The notes beneath the pieces are model-generated. The model worked only from the letters and a program-made list of their open reading frames with translations, was not told where the DNA came from and searched no databases. From Bradyrhizobium sp. Y36 (GTDB lineage: Bacteria > Pseudomonadota > Alphaproteobacteria > Rhizobiales > Xanthobacteraceae): a stretch of DNA of 64,000 nt. A program made the translations under genes and the position numbers. Shown one piece after another: positions 18,671 through 24,677 of the stretch. Numbering within the stretch: the first letter of the stretch is position 1; every line of letters starts with the position of its first letter. The stretch is from assembly GCF_002531575.1 (NCBI RefSeq), contig NZ_NWTI01000002.1, forward strand, positions 124,001-188,000, written 5' to 3'.

Positions 18671-19411
18671 GTGCTTCTCGCTGTCTTTTCAGATATCCAC
18701 GGCAACCGGCAAGCCTTCGAGGCCTGCCTGAAGGTCGCCCGTGCGAAGGGCGCGGAGCGGTTTGTCCTGCTCGGTGATTTCGTCGGTTATGGCGCCGATC
18801 CCGAATGGGTGGTGGATACCGCGATGGAGCTCGTCGCGAAGGGGGCGATCGCCGTGCGCGGCAATCACGATCAGGCGGTCAATTCATCGGCGGAGACGAT
18901 GAACGCCGAGGCCCAGGTCGCGATCGAATGGACCCGTGGCCGCCTCGACACCGCGCAGCGCCGGTTCCTGAGCGAATTGCCGATGCTGGTCGAGGACAGC
19001 GATCGCCTCTTCGTGCATTCGGAAGCGTCGAGCCCCCAGCGCTGGCACTATGTCCGCTCGACGGTGGACGCTGCCAAGAGCCTGATCGCAACACCCGCCC
19101 ATGTCACGTTCTGCGGCCATATCCATCGTCCCGCACTCTATTCGATGTCGGTGACGGCGAAGATGACGAGCTTCGTACCGAAGACCGACGTCCCGGTGCA
19201 GCTGCTGCGCGGACGGCAATGGCTCGCGGTCATGGGCTCGGTCGGCCAGCCCCGCGACGGCGATCCCTCGGCAGCCTTCGTGTTGTTCGACACCGAATCG
19301 TGCCAGATCATCTATTGCCGTGCGCCCTATGACATCGCGGCCGCGGCGGATAGGATCCGCGACAATGGCCTGCCGCATTGGCTCGCCGACCGGCTGTCGC
19401 AGGGGCGCTAG
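18671..19411 (+). CDS. calcineurin-like metallophosphoesterase
   Basis: The 246-residue product has all metal-site motifs: FSDIHGN (DxH), LLGDFVGYG (GD), RGNHDQ (GNHD), HSEASSP, and CGHIHRP (GHxH). This is the YfcE/protein-phosphatase-like group, which hydrolyses phosphomonoesters or diesters. The GTG at 18671 is chosen because TGGAGGG lies just upstream and the conserved sequence starts at LLAVFSDIHGN. The kinase-Usp gene starts 6 bp after its stop, so a phosphatase and a kinase are encoded side by side. Confidence 0.92.
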   Translation: MLLAVFSDIHGNRQAFEACLKVARAKGAERFVLLGDFVGYGADPEWVVDTAMELVAKGAIAVRGNHDQAVNSSAETMNAEAQVAIEWTRGRLDTAQRRFLSELPMLVEDSDRLFVHSEASSPQRWHYVRSTVDAAKSLIATPAHVTFCGHIHRPALYSMSVTAKMTSFVPKTDVPVQLLRGRQWLAVMGSVGQPRDGDPSAAFVLFDTESCQIIYCRAPYDIAAAADRIRDNGLPHWLADRLSQGR

Positions 19412-19417
19412 GGGCCG

Positions 19418-20857
19418 ATGCCGAAATCACTGGTCAAATCCGGTGCGGTGATCGACGGTTACACCATCGGCGAATGCGTCCACGCCGGCGGCATGGCGAC
19501 GCTGTGGACGGTCACCCATCCCGGCATCGACGTGCCCCTGCTGATGAAGATACCGCGGGTGTCGGAGGGTGAGGACCCCGCCGCGATCGTCTCCTTCGAG
19601 ATGGAGATGATGATCCTGCCGCGACTGGCAGGGCCGCACGTCCCGACCTGTTTTGGCACCGGCGATTTCGCGCACCAGGCCTATGTCGTGATCGAGCGGA
19701 TCTCCGGGACCACGCTCTACAAGCGGCTGTCTGATCTGCCGCTGCCGTATGACGAGGCGCGGCAGCTCGTGGCCAGGATCGCGACCGCGCTCGCCGATCT
19801 GCACCGGCAGAACGTGATCCATCACGACATCAAGCCGAGCAGCATCATGTTCCGCGAAAGCGGCGAGGCGGTGCTGATCGACTACGGTCTGTCGCATCAC
19901 AACCATTTGCCTGATCTGTTGCAGGAGGAGTTCCGCCTGCCTTACGGCACCGCGCCTTACATGGCGCCCGAGCGGCTGTCGGGGGTGCGCGATGATCCGC
20001 GCAGCGATCTGTTTTCGCTTGGCGTGCTGCTCTACTTCTTCACGACCGGCGAGCGGCCGTTCGGCGAGGGCGAGACGCTGCGCGCGATGCGGCGCCGGCT
20101 GTGGCGCGATCCGCATCCGCCGCGAAGCCTGCGCGCCGACTACCCGACCTGGCTTCAGGAAATAGTCTTGCGTTGTCTCGAGATCGAGCCGGTGTGGCGC
20201 TATCCGACGGCGTCCCAGCTCGCCTTCGATCTCGCCCATCCGGATCAGGTCAAGCTCACCAAACGTGCGGAGCGGGTGAAGCGCGATCCGCTCAGCGTCG
20301 CCTGGCGCCGCCGCTTCAATCTGGGCGTCATGGCGCCGCGCGCGAAATCGGATGTCGCGGCCCAGATCGCGTCGAGCCCGATCCTCGCTGTCGCACTCGA
20401 TACCGTGGAAGGTGCAGCCGAGCTGAACGAGGCGTTGCGCGTGACCACCGAGCGCATCCTCGCCACCTTGCCGTCAGCGCGGCTTGCCTGCGTCAACGTG
20501 CTCAAGCTCAACCGCATCGCGATCGACCGGACCCTGGACGAGCAGGGCTCCAACAAGCATATCGACCGCCTCGTCGCGCTCAGGCATTGGGCGACGCCGC
20601 TCAAGCTGGATGAGAGTCGGCTGTCGGTTCACGTGCTGGAAGCCGTCGATCCCGCCGCCGCGCTGCTGGAGTTTGCCGAGGTCAACCACGTCGACCATGT
20701 CATCATCGGCGCGCGGCAGAGCTCGTTCCGCCGCACGCTGCTCGGCAGCGTCTCGGCCAAGGTGGCCTCGGAGGCAAGCTGCACGGTCACCGTGGTACGG
20801 CCGCCGCGGATGGCTGGGGATGCGGACGAGGCCGATACCGGCAAGGCGTCGGAATAG
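19418..20857 (+). CDS. Ser/Thr protein kinase fused to a universal stress (UspA) domain
   Basis: The 479-residue product has an eukaryotic-like kinase domain at residues about 12-275: glycine loop HAGGMATLW, ATP-site Lys in LLMKIPR, catalytic loop HHDIKPSS (about 134-141), metal-site DYG (about 155) and YMAPER. The catalytic-loop Asn is Ser, and HRD and DFG are HHD and DYG, so activity is plausible but altered. After a basic linker, residues about 325-465 are UspA-like, ending GARQSSFRRTLLGSVSAKV, where the usual second Gly of the ATP motif is missing. The protein has no membrane span. It probably acts with the adjacent phosphoesterase, and the substrate is unknown. Confidence 0.92.
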   Translation: MPKSLVKSGAVIDGYTIGECVHAGGMATLWTVTHPGIDVPLLMKIPRVSEGEDPAAIVSFEMEMMILPRLAGPHVPTCFGTGDFAHQAYVVIERISGTTLYKRLSDLPLPYDEARQLVARIATALADLHRQNVIHHDIKPSSIMFRESGEAVLIDYGLSHHNHLPDLLQEEFRLPYGTAPYMAPERLSGVRDDPRSDLFSLGVLLYFFTTGERPFGEGETLRAMRRRLWRDPHPPRSLRADYPTWLQEIVLRCLEIEPVWRYPTASQLAFDLAHPDQVKLTKRAERVKRDPLSVAWRRRFNLGVMAPRAKSDVAAQIASSPILAVALDTVEGAAELNEALRVTTERILATLPSARLACVNVLKLNRIAIDRTLDEQGSNKHIDRLVALRHWATPLKLDESRLSVHVLEAVDPAAALLEFAEVNHVDHVIIGARQSSFRRTLLGSVSAKVASEASCTVTVVRPPRMAGDADEADTGKASE

Positions 20858-20882
20858 GCTGCCGGGCGGCCTCGAAGCGGGA

Positions 20883-21074
20883 TCAGGCGGCGTGAGCGCT
20901 GTGGGCGACGCGCTTGCGGCGGATCGGCCAGGAGAATTGCGGACCGGGCTCGCCGTGATCCGCGCCGCCGCCGAAATACTGGATGATCTCGCGGCAGGGC
21001 TCGCAATTGAACAGGTTACGCGAGGCGGACGCCTTGGTCATTTCCTTCAGGCAGTTCGGGCAGTGCGGTTTCAT
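20883..21074 (-). CDS. small zinc-ribbon protein
   Basis: The 63-residue product begins MKPHCPNCLKEMTKAS with a second CxxC in FNCEPCREI, giving a C2-C2 zinc ribbon of about 30 residues and then a Gly-rich linker and basic tail. It has no larger domain. It is the last of three short leftward frames (21423 to 20883) that lie downstream of a FixK/FNR-type box. Such tiny zinc ribbons are frequent in rhizobia and uncharacterised. Confidence 0.7.
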   Translation of the reverse strand: MKPHCPNCLKEMTKASASRNLFNCEPCREIIQYFGGGADHGEPGPQFSWPIRRKRVAHSAHAA

Positions 21075-21094
21075 GGGCGGTCCGGAAAGTAATC

Positions 21095-21274
21095 TTAGTG
21101 TCGGCGTTGTGAGGGAAAGGTTTGGTCGAGGTCCGTCGTGTCGAGCCCCGCATCGTCCTCTACCCTGCCATCGGTGCGCTCGAGGCGGCCGAAGAAGTAA
21201 TCGAGGCCCGGATGCGGGCGGCGCGGAATGCGGCACCTGCGTTTCGGCTGACGTTTCACGAGAGCGATCTGCAT
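21095..21274 (-). CDS. possible 59-residue hypothetical protein
   Basis: The frame starts at ATG 21274, 5 bp past the stop of the 47-residue membrane peptide. It has a basic N-terminal half (VKRQPKRRCRIPRRPHP) and an acidic C-terminal half (DGRVEDDAGLDTTDLDQ). A similar tail motif (GLDYFFGRLE) might be a conserved core. No clear family. It may instead be the untranslated part of a small operon. Confidence 0.35.
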   Translation of the reverse strand: MQIALVKRQPKRRCRIPRRPHPGLDYFFGRLERTDGRVEDDAGLDTTDLDQTFPSQRRH

Positions 21275-21279
21275 GATGC

Positions 21280-21423
21280 TCAGCCCCGGCGGCGATGAAG
21301 GTGGACGATGCGGGCGGAGGCCGCGATCTTCACCGGTTGCGCCACGTAGAGGCTGCGCGCTGCAACCGCCACATTGAACCCGAGCCACAACGCCACGCCA
21401 GTCCAAATCAGGGTCGTTGCCAT
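21280..21423 (-). CDS. 47-residue single-span membrane peptide
   Basis: ATG at 21423 opens a 47-codon frame preceded by ACGGGAGCACCTC, a good ribosome site. The product has one predicted span (TLIWTGVALWLGFNVAVAA, residues about 3-21) and a basic, likely cytosolic C-terminus ending HLHRRRG. The size and build resemble small accessory subunits or stress peptides. It lies upstream of two other short frames, and a FixK/FNR-type box sits about 160 bp before its start. Confidence 0.6.
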   Translation of the reverse strand: MATTLIWTGVALWLGFNVAVAARSLYVAQPVKIAASARIVHLHRRRG

Positions 21424-21578
21424 GAGGTGCTCCCGTCAAAGCAGGCAGGAGTCACTTGCGGTGATTTGCGCGAATCAGTGAAGTCCGGATGAGTACGGAT
21501 CAAGGTTGCAATTTTAGGCATTGCGCGTCGCAACACCCGTAAAAGCCGCGACAAAACTCCTGTCGTTCGCGAGCGCGT

Positions 21579-21592
21579 TTGATCCAGGTCAA
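21579..21592 (-). promoter_or_regulatory. FixK/FNR-type box near the small-gene cluster
   Basis: TTGATCCAGGTCAA has perfect TTGA-N6-TCAA symmetry. It overlaps the rpe stop codon and lies about 160 bp upstream of the 47-residue ORF on the minus strand. No strong -10 is seen at the class II distance (the position reads GTTTTG). Confidence 0.45.
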
Positions 21593-22290
21593 ATCGCTTC
21601 GCCGCGCGCTCCCAGCGCCGCGTTGCGGATCGCGGCGATGTTGGTCTTGTACGCATCCAGCGTGCCGCCTCTGAACACGGACGTGCCGGCGACGAAGGCG
21701 TTGGCGCCCGCCGCCGCGAGCGCGCCCGCAACATCGGGGCCGACACCGCCGTCGACCTCGATGTCGATCGGGCGGCCCGCCGTCATCGCGCGGATGTCGC
21801 GGATCTTGGAGATCGCGGAGGGGATGAAGGCCTGACCGCCGAAGCCGGGATTGACCGACATCACCAGCACGAGGTCGACGAGATCGAGGACGTATTCGAG
21901 CACGCTGATCGGCGTGCCCGGGTTGAGCGAGACGCCGGCCTTCTTGCCGAGCGCGCGGATCGCCTGGAGCGATCGGTGCAAATGCGGACCGGCCTCCGCA
22001 TGCACGGTGATGTGGTCGCAGCCGGCTTTCGCGAAGGCCTCGAGATAGGGATCGCAAGGCGAGATCATCAGATGCGCATCGAACACCTTCTTGGTGTGCG
22101 GGCGCATCGCCTTGATCACGTCGGGGCCGTAGGAAATGTTGGGAACGAAGTGGCCGTCCATCACGTCGAGATGGATCCAGTCGGCGCCGGCGGCGTCGAC
22201 GCTGCGCACCTCCTCGCCGAGCCTGGAGAAATCCGAGGCCAGGATCGAGGGTGCGATGGCCAGGGGGCGGGGGGCGAAGGCTTGGGTCAT
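21589..22290 (-). CDS. rpe: ribulose-phosphate 3-epimerase
   Basis: The 233-residue TIM-barrel enzyme interconverts ribulose-5-phosphate and xylulose-5-phosphate in the pentose phosphate and Calvin pathways. Visible motifs are [30 protein letters not shown] (metal His/Asp), [15 protein letters not shown] and [10 protein letters not shown] with the phosphate-binding Gly region. Length matches the family. Its stop codon overlaps the FixK-type box described at 21579. No cbb gene is adjacent. Confidence 0.97.
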   Translation of the reverse strand: MTQAFAPRPLAIAPSILASDFSRLGEEVRSVDAAGADWIHLDVMDGHFVPNISYGPDVIKAMRPHTKKVFDAHLMISPCDPYLEAFAKAGCDHITVHAEAGPHLHRSLQAIRALGKKAGVSLNPGTPISVLEYVLDLVDLVLVMSVNPGFGGQAFIPSAISKIRDIRAMTAGRPIDIEVDGGVGPDVAGALAAAGANAFVAGTSVFRGGTLDAYKTNIAAIRNAALGARGEAI

Positions 22291-22474
22291 GGCGCGGTTT
22301 CCCGGAAGGCAGCCGTGAAAGATGGGCCTCGCCTAACATGGGCCTCCGTGGTGGGCAATGCAGGGAGGGCGTGCTTTCTGTGGGCGGAAATTTCTGCCGC
22401 GACCGGCACGAATTGCCGAGGTTTCCGGACCATCCAAGGCGCGGCAGCGGCGGATTTCATTGAGCTTTTCGCGC

Positions 22475-22490
22475 TGGCACGACGCTTGCT
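22475..22490 (+). promoter_or_regulatory. sigma-54 (RpoN) -24/-12 promoter
   Basis: TGGCACG-ACGC-TTGCT is an exact match to the TGGCACG-N4-TTGCW consensus, with GG and GC 12 bp apart. It predicts a start near 22500 and a leader of about 45 nt for the EF-hand gene. No NifA site (TGT-N10-ACA) was found in the 150 bp upstream. Confidence 0.6.
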
Positions 22491-22544
22491 GACATCACCT
22501 GCAGAACATTGACCGCGGCATGCCGCATGGGTTGGAGTTGTGCA

Positions 22545-23348
22545 ATGTTGTTCGCCCTTGGTGCCGTCTCGAGCGCCCTCGATGCGATCCAGTCGCTGAC
22601 GAACTCGAAATCGTCCTCCTCGACGCACAAGACGGGGGCCGCGCAGGGCGCGACCAATCCGTTTGCGATCAATGGCGGCGGCAGCAGCACGACCAGCGCT
22701 GCGACATCCTCCGTCAACTCGGGCAATTGCGCACAGATTTCGCCGGAAACGATGAGCGCGCTGATCGCCGCGCAGAGCCAATCGTCTGATGGCGCCAGCA
22801 GTGCGGCGACCTCGACCTCTGCGAGCTCGACCTCCTCGACGTCGAAGAGCCGGGATGCCGCCCTCAAGGACCTGTTCTCGCAGATCGATGCGGACGGCGA
22901 CGGCAGCATCACCAAATCCGAGTTCGAGGACGCGCTGGGCGCCGGCGGGACCAACCTCGCGCAGGCTGACGACGTGTTCTCCAAGCTGGACTCGAATGCG
23001 GACGGCAATGTGAGCCTCGACGAGATGTCGAAGGCGCTGAAGAGCGGGCACCACGGCCACCATGCCCATGGCGCGAGCGGCTCGGGCGATGCGTCCGGCA
23101 GCGGCTCGGATTCCTCCTCGTCGTCGTCGAGCGGCGGTTCGACCTCGACCACGACGACGGCCGCGGACGGCTCGACCACCACCACCGTCACCTATGCAGA
23201 CGGCTTCAAGATGTCGACGACGGTGCCGGGCGCGAACACTCCCCGTAGTTCGGCTTACGATCTGTTCGCGCAGTTGATGCAGCAGCAAGGCGGGCAGGGC
23301 CAGGGCGCGTCGGCGGCTGCCGGCTCGTCCATGTCGATGAGCGTGTGA
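22545..23348 (+). CDS. EF-hand calcium-binding protein with Ser/Thr/Gly-rich tails
   Basis: The 267-residue product has two canonical EF-hand loops: DADGDGSITKSE (about 114-125) and DSNADGNVSLDE (about 149-160). Long low-complexity segments rich in Ser, Thr and Ala surround the pair, with a His-rich patch HHGHHAHG after it. The N-terminus is mildly hydrophobic (MLFALGAVSSALDAI) but not a clean signal peptide. It may be secreted by another route, as is Rhizobium calsymin. The start at ATG 22545 has TTGGAG eight bases upstream. A sigma-54-type promoter lies 55 bp before the start. Confidence 0.85.
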   Translation: MLFALGAVSSALDAIQSLTNSKSSSSTHKTGAAQGATNPFAINGGGSSTTSAATSSVNSGNCAQISPETMSALIAAQSQSSDGASSAATSTSASSTSSTSKSRDAALKDLFSQIDADGDGSITKSEFEDALGAGGTNLAQADDVFSKLDSNADGNVSLDEMSKALKSGHHGHHAHGASGSGDASGSGSDSSSSSSSGGSTSTTTTAADGSTTTTVTYADGFKMSTTVPGANTPRSSAYDLFAQLMQQQGGQGQGASAAAGSSMSMSV

Positions 23349-23360
23349 GCGGCATCTGAA

Positions 23361-23573
23361 TTAGCCGGCATGCTCGTGCGTGATGTCACGACAGGCATAG
23401 CGGTCGCGGATCTCGTGATTGAAGAACACGCCCTTTGAGCGTGCCTCCCTGAACGCGGCGGCCACCTCGGACGGGACGTCCTCGTAGACATAGAGGCGTC
23501 CGTTGACGAAGGTCACCTTCAGCTCGCGCGTGTCGGGCGCATAGCGAAAGAAGCGGATCACCGAAGACGGCAT
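23361..23573 (-). CDS. KTSC-domain protein
   Basis: The 70-residue product matches the small KTSC domain: SVIRFFRYAPDTRELKVTFVNGRLYVYEDVP in two blocks, then AAFREARSKGVFFNHEIRDRY. The domain occurs alone or beside RNA- or nucleotide-metabolism proteins, and its role is not known. ATG 23573 is the conserved start. It converges on the EF-hand gene with 12 bp between stops. Confidence 0.88.
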   Translation of the reverse strand: MPSSVIRFFRYAPDTRELKVTFVNGRLYVYEDVPSEVAAAFREARSKGVFFNHEIRDRYACRDITHEHAG

Positions 23574-23623
23574 GGTGTTACACCCTGGTCCGCCAAGGTA
23601 ACGCTGTGCTCGCCGTTTCGTTT

Positions 23624-24619
23624 CTAGCCGAAGCTGTCCTTCCACGCCGCTTGCGCACCTGTAAACGGCAGCGCGGTTGCGTTGTAAACGCCCCGCGCAA
23701 TGGCGCGCGCGACCACGTTGGCGGCGACGGTGCCGAGCTCGGTGAGGCCGACCAGCGGCTCGATCGGCTTTTCACCGGTCGCAGCCGCGAACAGCACGTC
23801 GCCGTCGGTCGGGGCATGCACCGGATAGATCGCGCGAGCCATTCCGGTATGCGCGATCATCGCGAGCCGCTTGGCCTGGGCCTTGGTCAGTGTCGCATCG
23901 GTGACGACCGCACCGATCGTGGTGTTCTCGCGCGCGCTCGCGGCGGGGCCGCCCTTGATGCGCATCGCCAGCATGTCCGGCGTGAATTTGGGCGGCAGGC
24001 CGCGCCCGCCGAACTCGCCGTTCTCCTCGAACGGCGCCGCCCAGAACCAGGGCCCTTCGCCGACGGTTGTGCTGCCGACCGCGTTGACGACCATGATCGC
24101 GGCGACCTTGATGCCGTTGGCGAGAACCGCCGAAGCCGAACCGAGCCCGCCCTTGAAGGTCGCGGTGGTGGCTCCCAGGCCCGCGCCGGCGCTGCCGAGT
24201 GCGAAGTCGTCACCTGCGGCCGCCGCCGCGGCGTAGCCGAGATCGCGATACGGCGCGAAGCGGCCCCAGGACTTGTTGCCGCCGTTGAGCAGGTCGAACA
24301 TGATCGCACCCGGCACCAGCGGGATCACCGCACCGCGCACATTGAGACCGCGGCCCTGCTCGGCGAGCCAGGCCTGCACGCCGCCGCCGGCCTCGATCCC
24401 GAAGGCAGAGCCGCCGGACAGCGCGATCGCATCGACGCGTTCCTGCGTGCTGGCAAGATCGAGCAGCGCATCCTCCCGCGTGCCGGGGGCTCCGCCGCGC
24501 ACATCGATGGCGGCGACCGCCGGCTGGTCGAAGATGATCGCGGTCGTGCCGGAAGCGACCTTGGGATCCTCGGCATGGCCGACGCGGACGCCGGCGATAT
24601 CGGTGAGAAGGTTCTTCAA
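23624..24619 (-). CDS. P1-family (DmpA-like) aminopeptidase
   Basis: The 331-residue product belongs to the S58/DmpA-type self-processing N-terminal nucleophile hydrolases. Motifs are LLTDIAGVRVGHAED at the start, ALSGGSAFGIEAGGGV and the cleavage region VVNAVGSTTVGEG, where cleavage before Ser (G|S) would create the catalytic N-terminus. Members cleave D- or beta-amino-acid peptides. It sits alone, and its 3' end lies 51 bp from the KTSC start on the same strand. Substrate unknown. Confidence 0.92.
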   Translation of the reverse strand: MKNLLTDIAGVRVGHAEDPKVASGTTAIIFDQPAVAAIDVRGGAPGTREDALLDLASTQERVDAIALSGGSAFGIEAGGGVQAWLAEQGRGLNVRGAVIPLVPGAIMFDLLNGGNKSWGRFAPYRDLGYAAAAAAGDDFALGSAGAGLGATTATFKGGLGSASAVLANGIKVAAIMVVNAVGSTTVGEGPWFWAAPFEENGEFGGRGLPPKFTPDMLAMRIKGGPAASARENTTIGAVVTDATLTKAQAKRLAMIAHTGMARAIYPVHAPTDGDVLFAAATGEKPIEPLVGLTELGTVAANVVARAIARGVYNATALPFTGAQAAWKDSFG

Positions 24620-24677
24620 GGCGGCTCCGTCGGCTGAAGGCGTTGCGCTTCAGCGATAGCGCAGGGATGCCGCAGGC

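Noticed and set aside
22330..22474. NifA upstream activator site for the sigma-54 promoter
   Set aside because: No TGT-N10-ACA was found. The closest (TGT-N10-TTC) fails at the right half.
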